Positions 13,641 to 22,953 are shown, counted from the first letter of the stretch. The stretch: 39,453 bases of DNA from Ignavibacteria bacterium (GCA_016788375.1 JAEUSI010000012.1:1-39453); one strand, 5' to 3'. Numbers and translations: made by a program. The notes: generated by a model from the sequence alone, not told the origin.

Positions 13641-15782
13641 ATGAACGATTACAGAAAAGCGGAGTATCTGAAGTTTTTGTTCCGGAAGTCAAAATCGGAT
13701 CTCACTAAATATGAAATCAGCAAATCCGACAGAGAACTTATCAACAATTTATTTATAAAGCTTTCCCGATCAGAAAACCTGTTAAAAGACCTGTACATTC
13801 TTTCCCATATACGTGAATTAAGCAGAATCGGCAATTATTTTATTTTTATTCTCAAGAAAATCGAGGACAATGTCATAAATTTCGATAATTTCATGCAGAA
13901 TATTAACACAGACAGCACATTTATAGAAAAAGAGCTTTTAAACTATCTTTCAAATCCGGATTTAAAAAACAGAAGAGATTATGAAGTGACCGAAGAAGCG
14001 GATTTTGAAGAAGAAACAGGCATTAAGGAAGAATATTCCGGTCAAAATACGGAAAATGGAGATAATGAGCAGTTTGCTGATGAAACTGCAGAAAGCGGAT
14101 TAAGGTCTGAAGATGATGAAAATACAATAGAAACTGCGGAAGATGATGAGGAATACACTATATTTTCCAAAAACTATCTGGAGCTTATTCAGTCGGAAAA
14201 TATTAACGAAGATGAAGTTTTTCTTCTTCCGAATCAATCATCTGAAAATGGTTTGAATGAAGCGGCGGATAAGATTGATTTTGCGGATACGGAATCAGAC
14301 GAAGGCAATACCGGGAAAAATGCTAATATGGATAAGAGAGAATTTCCTGAAAAGCAGGAAACTGATTTTACCGGACAGGAAGATATTTTTCAGAATGAAA
14401 GCGCGTTTGATTTACCTGATAATTCAGGACAGGATAGGGAAACAGAGGTGCAGGAAATACCGGAAGAAATAACAAAGAAGGAAGATGAAATAAAAATTTC
14501 TGATACTGAAAGTTCATTCAGAATAAAGAAAGTAATATCGCGAGAAGAAGTCAGCAGCGGAGAAACGGCAGAAATTCCTGAAGCAGGGAAGAATGGTGAT
14601 TATGATACCGAAGACAAAGAAGGTAAAATAAACGGAGAATTTCCGGATAAATCAATTGAAGAAGAAAGAATTCCTGAGCAGGATACAGCAGAAACGGAAA
14701 AAGTAACTTCAGGCGAAGAGACGGGGGAGAAAAAAAGCGGCGAAGCAGTAATTCCAGAAAAAGGAACGGAAGAAACAGAGAAAATAAGATTAAGCGATGA
14801 GATACAGGAGGAGCTGAATTTATTTGACGAAGGCGGAGAAGATGAAACAGATTCAGAGAGAGAATTCCGGTCAGCCGTAGAAGTACCTGAGCAGGAGCCT
14901 GAGCCGACTAATGCAGAGTTTGCAGATTATGAAAATGAGATCAGAATAAAGAACAATGAGCTTGACAAGGAATTTGACATAATGATATACCTTGTAAATG
15001 CGAAACCTGGTGATGAAGAGGAAAGGAATTCAATCATCAGGTCAATTTCCGACAGATCATCACATCTTGAAAACATTTCAAGAAAGATGTCTCTTGAAAT
15101 AATTTCGAATATATATCAGACGATAACGCTTTCGTTTGAAAAAATATCGGACGGCAAATATGACATATCGGAAAGCACGCTTAACCTTTTCAAGAAAGGG
15201 CTAACGCTTGTACTGAGCCTTATAAAGGGAGATGATTATTTCGGATACAAAGACATACTGCGATCCATTGAAAACATCAGAAATTCCCTGCTTGAGGAAA
15301 AACGCAAGAGAGAACAGTACATAAGGAATCTTAAAGAAAAGGAAGCGCTGGAGAATCAGATTAACAGAAGATTTCCCGACGATAAGCAGAAAGAAAAGCT
15401 GAATTTACTCAAGCATCTTATCAGGGATACGGAATTTAAACTTAATTCACTTGAAAAGATATCGGGTGAATTTCAGATTTATGAAGCTCTCAGGAGTTTG
15501 TCGTCCAACCTTAGCAATCTGAAAGAGATAGTCAGGATTTCAAACGAGCTTGGAATCAAAAAAATGGGTCAGCTTGCCGAAGCGAGTTATATTTTCATAA
15601 AGTTTTTGCAGAATTACAGAATCAATCCTTTACAGGAGCAGCCGGGGGAAATATTCGGGTACATTATTTACTGTTTGAAATCACTGATATTAAACAGAAA
15701 AACAGAAGATCTGGATTTATTTATTTCTTATCTGAATGATCCCGTAAAATTATTTTCCAAAAAGAATAATAAAAAATCCTAA
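13641..15782 (+). CDS. Large acidic protein with helical end domains, unknown function
   Basis: This 713-residue protein is not recognised. Residues 1-115 are helical (LSRSENLLKDLYIL, IRELSRIGNYFIFILKKIE). Residues about 115-430 are a disordered, Glu/Asp-rich, low-complexity tract that includes a rough duplicate (IPEQDTAETEKV and IPEKGTEETEKI, about 30 residues apart). Residues about 430-713 are again helical, with a charged coiled-coil at about 550-577. The helical stretches near 30-110, 465-545 and 610-700 share a layout reminiscent of Hpt/CheA-P1 bundles but lack the phosphoacceptor His. No signal peptide or membrane segment. Its stop overlaps the ATG of the mannose-1-phosphate guanylyltransferase gene by one base (TAATG), so translation is likely coupled. 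Probably a cytoplasmic scaffold; that is inference. Confidence 0.75.
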   Translation: MNDYRKAEYLKFLFRKSKSDLTKYEISKSDRELINNLFIKLSRSENLLKDLYILSHIRELSRIGNYFIFILKKIEDNVINFDNFMQNINTDSTFIEKELLNYLSNPDLKNRRDYEVTEEADFEEETGIKEEYSGQNTENGDNEQFADETAESGLRSEDDENTIETAEDDEEYTIFSKNYLELIQSENINEDEVFLLPNQSSENGLNEAADKIDFADTESDEGNTGKNANMDKREFPEKQETDFTGQEDIFQNESAFDLPDNSGQDRETEVQEIPEEITKKEDEIKISDTESSFRIKKVISREEVSSGETAEIPEAGKNGDYDTEDKEGKINGEFPDKSIEEERIPEQDTAETEKVTSGEETGEKKSGEAVIPEKGTEETEKIRLSDEIQEELNLFDEGGEDETDSEREFRSAVEVPEQEPEPTNAEFADYENEIRIKNNELDKEFDIMIYLVNAKPGDEEERNSIIRSISDRSSHLENISRKMSLEIISNIYQTITLSFEKISDGKYDISESTLNLFKKGLTLVLSLIKGDDYFGYKDILRSIENIRNSLLEEKRKREQYIRNLKEKEALENQINRRFPDDKQKEKLNLLKHLIRDTEFKLNSLEKISGEFQIYEALRSLSSNLSNLKEIVRISNELGIKKMGQLAEASYIFIKFLQNYRINPLQEQPGEIFGYIIYCLKSLILNRKTEDLDLFISYLNDPVKLFSKKNNKKS

Positions 15783-16888
15783 TGAAAAACTACGCTGTAA
15801 TAATGGCCGGAGGGGTCGGAACGAGATTCTGGCCGAAAGGCACAATAAAACTTCCCAAGCAGTTTATAAAGATCGCAGACGAGCACCGGACATTGCTTCA
15901 GCAGGCATACAGAAGGCTTGAAGGAGTATTCAGCGACACCAAGATTTTTGTGGTTACAAACGTAATTTATAAAAACGAAGTCAGAAAACAGCTGCCGAAC
16001 ATTCCTGATGAAAATATTATCTGCGAGCCGATCGGGAGAAACACTGCTCCGTGCATAGGACTTGCATGTCTGTTTATAAATCAGTTTGAATCGAAGGCGA
16101 ACGTGCTTGTAGTAGCAGCGGATCATTTGATAAGCGATGAGAAGGAATTTCACAGGGTAATAAAAAGCGGGCTGAAGTTTGTTAGCGACAACGGAGGAAT
16201 AGTAACGCTCGGAATTCATCCGACGAAGCCGGAGACAGGATACGGATATATTCAGTATGATTCTGACAAAGTGTCGGAAGTAGAGACAGACAGGAAGGGA
16301 GAGAGTTTTGTAGAGAAAGTGTATAAAGTGAAGACATTCGCAGAGAAGCCGAATCAGGATGTAGCGCGGGCATTTCTCGAAAGCGGAGATTTCCTGTGGA
16401 ACAGCGGAATGTTTATTTTCAGAACCGACACAATGATGGAGGAAATTAAAAATTTTCTTCCCGAGCTTCACGAATCTCTCGGCACGCTGAACAAGCATCT
16501 GATGTCAAAGGATTTTATGAAAGTTCTGGAAAAAGAATATTCGAAGCTGAAAAGCATTTCCATTGATTACGGAGTAATGGAAAAAGCCAGAGACGTTTAT
16601 ATAATCAGAAGCCATTTCGGCTGGAATGACGTAGGCGCATGGGATGAGGTATATAATATCAAGGAAAAGGACAGCAACGGAAATGTAAATCAGGGAAGAA
16701 CGGTAACTATTAATACAAAAAACTGTCTGATAATAAATGACCTGAAAATGGCTGCGGTAGTGGGTGTAGAAGATCTTCTTATTATAAACACTGAAAACGG
16801 TCTTCTTGTATGTAAAAGAGGCGAGGCGCAGTCTGTAAAGGAAGTAGTCGATTATTTAAGAAGAAAGGGACTTGATCAGTATCTTTAG
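15782..16888 (+). CDS. manC: Mannose-1-phosphate guanylyltransferase
   Basis: This 368-residue nucleotidyltransferase makes GDP-mannose from GTP and mannose-1-phosphate for glycan and exopolysaccharide synthesis. It starts with the pyrophosphorylase signature MAGGVGTRFWP and catalytic-type KLPKQF, then shows EPIGRNTAPCIGLA, VVAADHLI, PETGYGYIQY, FAEKP, WNSGMFIFR, SIDYGVMEKA and FGWNDVGAWDE, all in family order. It lacks the C-terminal phosphomannose isomerase cupin of bifunctional AlgA/ManC enzymes, so it is the short monofunctional form. The ATG overlaps the previous stop by one base. GDP-mannose might supply surface-glycan decoration, which suits the neighbouring alr, but no other sugar genes lie in the window. 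Confidence 0.93.
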   Translation: MKNYAVIMAGGVGTRFWPKGTIKLPKQFIKIADEHRTLLQQAYRRLEGVFSDTKIFVVTNVIYKNEVRKQLPNIPDENIICEPIGRNTAPCIGLACLFINQFESKANVLVVAADHLISDEKEFHRVIKSGLKFVSDNGGIVTLGIHPTKPETGYGYIQYDSDKVSEVETDRKGESFVEKVYKVKTFAEKPNQDVARAFLESGDFLWNSGMFIFRTDTMMEEIKNFLPELHESLGTLNKHLMSKDFMKVLEKEYSKLKSISIDYGVMEKARDVYIIRSHFGWNDVGAWDEVYNIKEKDSNGNVNQGRTVTINTKNCLIINDLKMAAVVGVEDLLIINTENGLLVCKRGEAQSVKEVVDYLRRKGLDQYL

Positions 16889-16927
16889 GCAAATTTTAAA
16901 AAATTAATCAGAATTAACAGAAAGAAA

Positions 16928-17326
16928 ATGAAATTAGCACACATAGGAATTGCGGTAAAGTCGCTTGAAGCTTCAGTTCCGGTATTTGAAAAAATATTCG
17001 GTGTCACGGCATCGGATAAGGAATTTGTCGAAGAGCAGAAGGTAAATGTAAGAAAGATACATCTTGAGAACTGTGACATTGAACTACTTGAAGGCACGGA
17101 TGATGACTCGCCGATTTCAAAATTCACGGAAAAAAGAGGTGAAGGGATACATCACGTTTCATTCGGCGTGAAGGGGATGCAGGATCTGCTTAACAGCATC
17201 AAAGCTGACGGCATCAGACTGATAAATGAAACTCCGGTAACGGGAGCAGACGATATGCTTGTTGCATTTCTTCATCCAAAATCGACAAACGGAGTTCTGA
17301 TGGAACTTACGGAAGAAAAAAAATAA
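16928..17326 (+). CDS. mce: Methylmalonyl-CoA epimerase
   Basis: This 132-residue VOC-fold enzyme interconverts (R)- and (S)-methylmalonyl-CoA in the propionate/succinate pathway. Two beta-alpha-beta-beta-beta repeats are seen. The metal ligands expected in the family are present: His5 (LAHIGIAV), Gln in EEQKVNV, His in GIHHVSFGV and Glu in LMELTE. Length is typical. It sits 39 bases after manC and 40 bases before uvrC on the same strand. No methylmalonyl-CoA mutase or propionyl-CoA carboxylase gene is in the window, so partners must be elsewhere. Confidence 0.9.
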   Translation: MKLAHIGIAVKSLEASVPVFEKIFGVTASDKEFVEEQKVNVRKIHLENCDIELLEGTDDDSPISKFTEKRGEGIHHVSFGVKGMQDLLNSIKADGIRLINETPVTGADDMLVAFLHPKSTNGVLMELTEEKK

Positions 17327-17366
17327 TTTATCAGTTTAAACACATTTTATATTTTTCTGAATTCAC

Positions 17367-19289
17367 ATGCATGAAGAAACTGAAAACATAGAAGTCAGCT
17401 CCGAAAGCATGCTTTCTCCCACACTGAAGGAGAAAATTCAGAATCTTCCCGAATCGCCCGGCGTTTATCAGTTCAAAGACATAAACGGAAAAATTCTTTA
17501 TGTCGGAAAAGCAAAAATCCTGCGCAAAAGAGTGAGGCAGTATTTCCAGTCAAAAAACACAACCGGAATTCTGAAAATAATGATTTCGAAAATTTCGGAC
17601 ATTGAGCTGATTACGACAGACAATGAAGTTGAAGCGCTCATACTCGAACAGAATCTCATCAAGACATTAAAACCCCGTTACAACATAAACCTTAAAGACG
17701 ACAAGTCATACCCGTACATTGTAATAACGAACGAGCAGTTTCCCAGAGTATTCCCCACAAGAAAAAAGCGTACTGACGGTTCAAGATATTTCGGACCGTA
17801 TACTGATGTAAAGAATATGAGATTTGCCTTAAAAACAGTAAGGGATATTTTTATGATAAGGTCATGCAGTCTCAGTCTTACGGAAGAGAGTATTTCTCAG
17901 AAGAAGTTCAAGCTTTGTCTTGATTATTACATACACAAATGCGAGGGACCCTGTGAAGGATTAATCGGAAAAAAGTATTACAATGAAACCATTGATCTTG
18001 TAGCGAAACTTCTTAACGGAAAAACGAAAACGCTAGTAAAGGAACTTACGGAACTGATGAACAGATATTCGGAAAACACTGAATTTGAGAAAGCCGCGCA
18101 GATAAGAGACAGGATTGAAGCGATCGAAGTGTATTCTTCCAGACAGAAAATGGCGGACGATGAAGCGGTTGACAGGGATATATTTGCATTTGACAAAACC
18201 GGCAACGACAGCTGCGGAATGGTAATGAAAATCAGGGACGGAAAAGTGATAGGCAAGACACATTATTACATGAGCAATGTAGAAGAAAAATCCGATTCGG
18301 AAATTCTGGAAAATCTTGTTACAAATCATTACACAAAAACCGATTTTATTCCAGACGAGATTTTTCTGGTAAATGAAATTGAAGACGAGAGCACGTTGAA
18401 AGAATGGCTTGAAAAGAGGAAGGGGGGAAAGATAGAAATTTCGGTTCCGAAAATAGGCGACAAATACAAAATTGTATTTATGGTAAAAAAGAATGCCAGA
18501 CTTCTGCTAGACGAGCTTATACTTACAAAAATGAAAAGAGAATTTATTCCTCCTTCGCTCGAATCTCTGAGGCGGGATTTGCGGCTGGCTTCATTGCCAA
18601 AAAGAATCGAGTGTTATGATATTTCACATATACAGGGAACAGACACTGTGGCTTCAATGGTGGTATTTACGGACGGCAAGCCGAAGAAATCGGAATACAG
18701 GAAATTCAAAATTAACACTGTAGCAGATGAAACTGGAAAGCCTGATGATTTTCTTTCCATGAGGGAAGTGATATACAGGAGATTCATAAAAACAGCCGGA
18801 GAAAATACATCAGGAGAGTTTAAAGGCACGGAAGACGCAAGTTTCAGCGCAAAGCCGGATCTTATAATCATAGACGGAGGCAAAGGCCAGCTTTCATCTG
18901 CGGTGAAAGTTCTGGATGACCTTGGGATAAAAAACCAGAATATCATAGGACTGGCAAAGAGGCTTGAAGAAGTTTATTTTCCGGGAGATACTGATCCGCA
19001 GAACATTCCGAAGACTTCAGGCGGGCTCAAACTTTTACAGAGAATAAGAGACGAGGCGCACAGGTTTGCGGTAACATTTCACAGGAATCTGAGGTCGAAG
19101 AGAACATTTACCACAGAGCTGACGGAAATCGAAGGTATCGGCGACAAAACAGCTCAGAAACTTCTGACGGAATTCGGATCGGTGGAAAACATTAAAGAAA
19201 TATTAAAAAACAATTATTATATAATCGAAAAATCAGCGGGGAAAAACACGGCTGTTAAACTCAGAGAATATTTTCAGAATAAAATATAA
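17367..19289 (+). CDS. uvrC: Excinuclease ABC subunit C
   Basis: This 640-residue endonuclease makes both incisions in nucleotide excision repair after UvrA/UvrB locate damage. The N-terminal GIY-YIG domain has PGVYQF and ILYVGKA. Cysteines in a CLDYYIHKCEGPCEG cluster are typical. A UvrB-binding UVR helix lies at about 205-240. The C-terminal RNase H-like nuclease has IECYDISHIQG and DLIIIDGGKGQL, and paired helix-hairpin-helix motifs end the protein (IEGIGDKTAQKLL). Start: ATG 17367, though an internal Met at residue 15 (LSPTLKEKI...) is closer to the usual UvrC beginning. The stop overlaps the next gene by one base (TAATG). Confidence 0.96.
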   Translation: MHEETENIEVSSESMLSPTLKEKIQNLPESPGVYQFKDINGKILYVGKAKILRKRVRQYFQSKNTTGILKIMISKISDIELITTDNEVEALILEQNLIKTLKPRYNINLKDDKSYPYIVITNEQFPRVFPTRKKRTDGSRYFGPYTDVKNMRFALKTVRDIFMIRSCSLSLTEESISQKKFKLCLDYYIHKCEGPCEGLIGKKYYNETIDLVAKLLNGKTKTLVKELTELMNRYSENTEFEKAAQIRDRIEAIEVYSSRQKMADDEAVDRDIFAFDKTGNDSCGMVMKIRDGKVIGKTHYYMSNVEEKSDSEILENLVTNHYTKTDFIPDEIFLVNEIEDESTLKEWLEKRKGGKIEISVPKIGDKYKIVFMVKKNARLLLDELILTKMKREFIPPSLESLRRDLRLASLPKRIECYDISHIQGTDTVASMVVFTDGKPKKSEYRKFKINTVADETGKPDDFLSMREVIYRRFIKTAGENTSGEFKGTEDASFSAKPDLIIIDGGKGQLSSAVKVLDDLGIKNQNIIGLAKRLEEVYFPGDTDPQNIPKTSGGLKLLQRIRDEAHRFAVTFHRNLRSKRTFTTELTEIEGIGDKTAQKLLTEFGSVENIKEILKNNYYIIEKSAGKNTAVKLREYFQNKI

Positions 19290-19819
19290 TGACAGAAGAA
19301 TTAAGAACGGAAAGAACTCTTTTAAGAAGATATACAGAAAAAGACAGGCAGATATTTGCAGGACTTTTTACGGACAAAGAAGTAAATTTTTACATGGGAG
19401 GAGAGCATTGCGGGACAATTGAAGATGCATACAACCTGTTCGAAAAAGTATTTGACATATACAAAGGAAAATATCAGGGAAGATATTTTGAAATCCGGGG
19501 AATAGAATATGATGGAAAGTTAATCGGACATTTTGAACTGAAGCAGACGGATATTACTGAAGAAGATGAACTTGAAGCAGTCTATCTTTTAGATAAAAAA
19601 TACTGGGGCAGAGGACTGATGCCTGAAATACTCAAACAGGTAAACGAATATGCATCCCGGTCCGGAAGGAAAATTGTAGCAACTATTAATCCGGAAAACA
19701 CAAAAACAGTAAAAGCACTCGGGAAAGCCGGTATAGAAACACAGAAATGGATTGAAACACCCGGCGGCAGAACATTAAAAGTAGTTTTGAAAATGCAAAA
19801 AAATCAGAAAATAAAATGA
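19289..19819 (+). CDS. GNAT-family N-acetyltransferase (RimJ/RimL-like)
   Basis: This 176-residue acetyl-CoA-dependent acyltransferase has the RimL-like opening TERTLLRRYTEKD, then the acetyl-CoA-binding stretch YWGRGLMPEILKQV (motif A, a Q/RxxGxG variant WGRGLM), and a KALGKAGIE end. Substrate could be a small amine, antibiotic or protein N-terminus and cannot be told. It is coupled at both ends: the start overlaps the uvrC stop (TAATG), and its own stop overlaps the decarboxylase start (ATGA). Confidence 0.85.
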   Translation: MTEELRTERTLLRRYTEKDRQIFAGLFTDKEVNFYMGGEHCGTIEDAYNLFEKVFDIYKGKYQGRYFEIRGIEYDGKLIGHFELKQTDITEEDELEAVYLLDKKYWGRGLMPEILKQVNEYASRSGRKIVATINPENTKTVKALGKAGIETQKWIETPGGRTLKVVLKMQKNQKIK

Positions 19820-21258
19820 CAGGCAGCGAATTCAGAAAATACGCTCATGAACTTGCGGACTGGATGGCGGATTATATTGAAAACACAGGTCAATATCCCG
19901 TAAAACCCGATATAAAACCCGGTGAAATAAAATCACAGATTCCGGAAAAGGCTTCTGAAAAATCCGAAAGTTTTGAGAGAATATTTGATGATTTCAGAAA
20001 AATTATTCTTCCCGGAATGACACACTGGCAGCATCCGCAGTTTTTTGCATATTTTCCTACCGGAGTGAGCGAGCCTTCAATACTTGCAGAAATGCTTGCA
20101 TCGACTCTAGGAGCACAGTGTATGATCTGGCTGACTTCACCCGCAGCCGAAGAGTTAGAAGAAAGAATGATGGAATGGCTGAGAGATATGACCGGACTTC
20201 CCGGAAATTTTACCGGCGTTATTCAGGACAGCAGTTCATCAGCCACGCTTGTGTCACTGCTAACGGCAAGAGAAGTAAAGACAGGTTATGAAATAAACAG
20301 AACAGGGTTTTCGGGAAAAGAAAAATTCAGGGTATATACTTCTGTACAGGCGCATTCTTCTGTTGAAAAAGATGTAAAGATAGCTGGATTCGGATCGGAC
20401 AATCTTATAAAAATAGAAACCGATGAAAAATTTTCGATGATACCCGGAAAACTTGAAGAAGCGGTAAGAAGAGATACAGAAAAAGGATATACTCCGTTAT
20501 GTGTGGTTTCAACAATAGGAACAACCAGTTCGGCTGCGGTAGATCCTGTTGCGGAGATAGGGAGTATCTGCATCAAGCATAACTTATGGCATCATATTGA
20601 TGCATCGTATTCAGGAACCGCATTACTTCTTCCCGAGATGAGATGGATGATAAAGGGAATTGAATCGGCAGACAGTTTTGTTTTCAATCCGCACAAATGG
20701 ATGTTCACAAATTTCGACTGCTCCGCATATTTTGTAAAAGACAAGGATTCGCTGATAAAAACATTTTCTGTCTTACCGGAATATCTGAAGACTCAGGAAG
20801 ACAGTCTTGTCAATAATTACCGTGACTGGGGCATTCCTCTCGGAAGAAAGTTCAGAGCATTAAAACTTTGGTTTGTGATAAGATCATACGGTATAAATGG
20901 ATTGCAGGAAAAAATCAGGAATCATATTTCATTCGGGCAGTGGTTTAAGGAGCAGATTATTTCGAGTAAACATTTTGAAATAACAGCGCCTGCTGATCTG
21001 AATCTTATTTGCTTCAGAATAAAACCGGCAGGTACTGAAGACGAGACCGAGCTTGAAAAAATCAACACGGAATTTTTGCGGAAACTAAACAGCAGCGGAA
21101 AGATACTGCTGACGCAGACCAGGCTTAATGACAAATATGTATTAAGATTTGTAGCAGGAAGAAATCATACTGAATTTAAAGATGTTAAAAGAGGGTGGGA
21201 GATTATTGACGAAGCTGCGAAAGAGCTTATCGTTGATTACTTCAAACAGATGGAATAA
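19816..21258 (+). CDS. PLP-dependent group II decarboxylase (aromatic-L-amino-acid type)
   Basis: This 480-residue enzyme resembles aromatic L-amino acid decarboxylases, forming amines such as tryptamine or tyramine. Key residues: a His that stacks on PLP in VQAHSS (His180), the Asp of HIDASYSG (Asp262), and the PLP Lys in NPHKWMF (Lys294). In the mobile loop LPEYLKT, a Tyr occupies the place that is Phe in the related aldehyde synthases, which favours true decarboxylation. MTHWQHPQFFAYFP at the start is the classic substrate-binding motif of the family. Coupled by ATGA to the preceding acetyltransferase, so an amine could conceivably be made and then acetylated. That link is inference. The exact amino acid cannot be read. 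Confidence 0.88.
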   Translation: MTGSEFRKYAHELADWMADYIENTGQYPVKPDIKPGEIKSQIPEKASEKSESFERIFDDFRKIILPGMTHWQHPQFFAYFPTGVSEPSILAEMLASTLGAQCMIWLTSPAAEELEERMMEWLRDMTGLPGNFTGVIQDSSSSATLVSLLTAREVKTGYEINRTGFSGKEKFRVYTSVQAHSSVEKDVKIAGFGSDNLIKIETDEKFSMIPGKLEEAVRRDTEKGYTPLCVVSTIGTTSSAAVDPVAEIGSICIKHNLWHHIDASYSGTALLLPEMRWMIKGIESADSFVFNPHKWMFTNFDCSAYFVKDKDSLIKTFSVLPEYLKTQEDSLVNNYRDWGIPLGRKFRALKLWFVIRSYGINGLQEKIRNHISFGQWFKEQIISSKHFEITAPADLNLICFRIKPAGTEDETELEKINTEFLRKLNSSGKILLTQTRLNDKYVLRFVAGRNHTEFKDVKRGWEIIDEAAKELIVDYFKQME

Positions 21259-21303
21259 AACAAATTAATTCATTATTTTAACAATAAACTAAATCAGAAT
21301 CTT

Positions 21304-21510
21304 ATGAAAAAAAACATGGGAACCGCAGATAAAACAATAAGGATTATACTGGCGGTTTTATTTGCAGTTTTATATTTCACGGGAACAGTTTCCGGCTTAT
21401 TGGGAATAATATTACTTGTATTCGGAATTGTATTTCTTATTACAAGCTTTGTAAGCTTTTGTCCGTTGTATACCGTAGCCGGAATAAACACAAGTAAAAC
21501 CAAAGACTGA
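21304..21510 (+). CDS. DUF2892 small inner-membrane protein
   Basis: This 68-residue protein of the DUF2892 (YgaP-like TM) type starts MGTADKTIRIILAV, with two membrane helices (about 13-27 and 31-50) separated by a Gly-rich turn, then FCPLYTVAGINT, the familiar ending of the family. In some proteins this domain is fused to a rhodanese, but here it stands alone. Function is not known. A strong terminator follows, so it ends the transcript starting near alr or the decarboxylase. Confidence 0.88.
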   Translation: MKKNMGTADKTIRIILAVLFAVLYFTGTVSGLLGIILLVFGIVFLITSFVSFCPLYTVAGINTSKTKD

Positions 21511-21540
21511 CCGGCATTAAAAACCGGGGAATTATTAGCG

Positions 21541-21572
21541 AATGCAGGCGGAATGTGCCGTCTGCATTTTTT
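21541..21572 (+). terminator. Rho-independent terminator
   Basis: AATGCAGGCGG and CCGTCTGCATT pair over 11 bp with one G-U (21541-21551 with 21558-21568) around a 6-base loop, followed by TTTTTTATTTT. It lies 30 bases after the DUF2892 stop. Confidence 0.92.
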
Positions 21573-21644
21573 ATTTTCGGTTGAATTGAGATAACAGACA
21601 ATAATAATTATCTTGCAGTAATTTACAAATTAAATAACCATAAA

Positions 21645-22307
21645 ATGAAAATAGGAATACTTGGCACAGGAATGGTCGGAGCAGCACTGGGATCAAAGCT
21701 TGCGTCACTCGGACATTCGGTAATGATGGGTTCGAGAACACCCGGTAATGCAAAAGCTCTTGAGTGGACAGATAAAACAGGAAGCAATGCATCTGCAGGA
21801 ACATTTTCCGATGCGGCGTTTTACGGTGAAATTATTTTTCTTTGTGTAAACGGAGCTGCTGCGCTTGAAGCGGTTAAAATCGCAGGTAAAGAAAATCTCA
21901 GGAATAAAACAGTAGTGGATGTAACGAATCCTCTTGACTTTTCGAAGGGAATGCCACCGACGCTTATACCGGATCTGACGAATACAAATTCACTCGGCGA
22001 GGAAATACAGAAAGCACTTCCCGAATCAAAAATAGTTAAATCCCTGAATACCGTGAACTGTGCAGTCATGACAGAGCCTTCGAGACTTTCCGAAGAAACA
22101 GAAATTTATTTATGCGGAAATGACACGGAATCAAAGAATAAAGTCAGAGAAATACTCGAATCATTCGGCTGGAAGAGAATTACGGATCTCGGCGGAATAG
22201 CTGCTTCACGCGGAACGGAAATGATGATGCCTTTCTGGTTAAGCTTATGGGGTTCGTTAAAGACAGGTATCTTTAATTTAAAAATAGTAAAGGAAAAAAG
22301 CATTTGA
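21645..22307 (+). CDS. NAD(P)-binding oxidoreductase, F420 reductase-like
   Basis: This 220-residue protein opens with a Rossmann motif, KIGILGTGMVGAALGSKLA, then SRTPGNAKA and NGAAALE/VVDVTNPLDFSKG blocks typical of the NADPH-dependent F420 reductase family (COG2085). Many bacteria that lack F420 carry members, so the cofactor may simply be NADP and the substrate unknown. No catalytic side chain can be named with confidence. Its stop (TGA) overlaps the TTG start of the downstream methyltransferase (TTGA), so the two are coupled. Confidence 0.78.
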   Translation: MKIGILGTGMVGAALGSKLASLGHSVMMGSRTPGNAKALEWTDKTGSNASAGTFSDAAFYGEIIFLCVNGAAALEAVKIAGKENLRNKTVVDVTNPLDFSKGMPPTLIPDLTNTNSLGEEIQKALPESKIVKSLNTVNCAVMTEPSRLSEETEIYLCGNDTESKNKVREILESFGWKRITDLGGIAASRGTEMMMPFWLSLWGSLKTGIFNLKIVKEKSI

Positions 22308-22930
22308 AGAAGATTTTTCAGGATAAGGATAGAGACTGGAATAATTATTACAATGCAATCAAAGACAGACCTCCGAGAGAAATACTGATTATGGCGGCTG
22401 ATATGTTTGAAAAGGAAAATCCGGTTCAAATGAATGCGGACAGATTTGCAATTGATCTGGGAAGCGGAACCGGCATAGATACAATAGAGCTGCTGAACCG
22501 CGGATGGAAAGTATTCTCTTCCGACAAGGAGCAGAAAGCAATTGACATTATCACCGGCAAAATAAAAGATGAACATAAAAGCAGGCTTACAACGGCAGTT
22601 GCAGCGTTTGATGAACTGAAACTAGGCAAAGCGGATCTGATAAACGCAGGAATGAGCCTTCCGTTCTGCAATCCGGAAAAATTTGATCAGGTATGGAAGA
22701 ATATTACGGAAGCGGTGAAACCCGGTGGAAGATTTTCCGGAAATTTTTTCGGTGACAAAGATGACTGGACAAAATTCGAAGACATGACATTTCATACAAA
22801 GGATGAAGTCCGTAATATGTTTGAATTTTTCGAAATTGAATATTTTCATGAAAGGGATGAAGACGGAGAATCCGCAACAGGAGAAAAGAAACACTGGCAT
22901 GTATTTTCGGTGATTGCCCGTAAAACTTAA
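22304..22930 (+). CDS. Class I SAM-dependent methyltransferase (TehB-like)
   Basis: This 208-residue protein has the AdoMet-binding core AIDLGSGTGIDTIELLNRG (motif I, about 47-65), then DKEQKAI (acidic end of strand 2) and late strands VKPGGRFSGNFFG. It is closest in feel to TehB/UbiE-type small-molecule methyltransferases. The substrate is unknown. The start is TTG at 22304, overlapping the upstream stop by four bases, with no ATG nearby, so coupling to the F420-reductase-like gene is likely. Confidence 0.78.
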   Translation: MKKIFQDKDRDWNNYYNAIKDRPPREILIMAADMFEKENPVQMNADRFAIDLGSGTGIDTIELLNRGWKVFSSDKEQKAIDIITGKIKDEHKSRLTTAVAAFDELKLGKADLINAGMSLPFCNPEKFDQVWKNITEAVKPGGRFSGNFFGDKDDWTKFEDMTFHTKDEVRNMFEFFEIEYFHERDEDGESATGEKKHWHVFSVIARKT

Positions 22931-22953
22931 TCAGAATAATTTTATAATACGAA

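Noticed and set aside
14257-14472. Plus-strand open frame inside the acidic 713-residue gene
   Set aside because: It is an alternate frame of low-complexity coding sequence, with an Arg/Ile/Lys-rich product and no start context or independent support.
15779-16498. Long minus-strand open frame antisense to manC
   Set aside because: It is entirely covered by the well-supported manC gene. The product has many Cys/His and no family features.
21645-22307. Evidence of coenzyme F420 use
   Set aside because: The F420 reductase-like family is widespread in organisms without F420, and no F420 biosynthesis gene is in the window.
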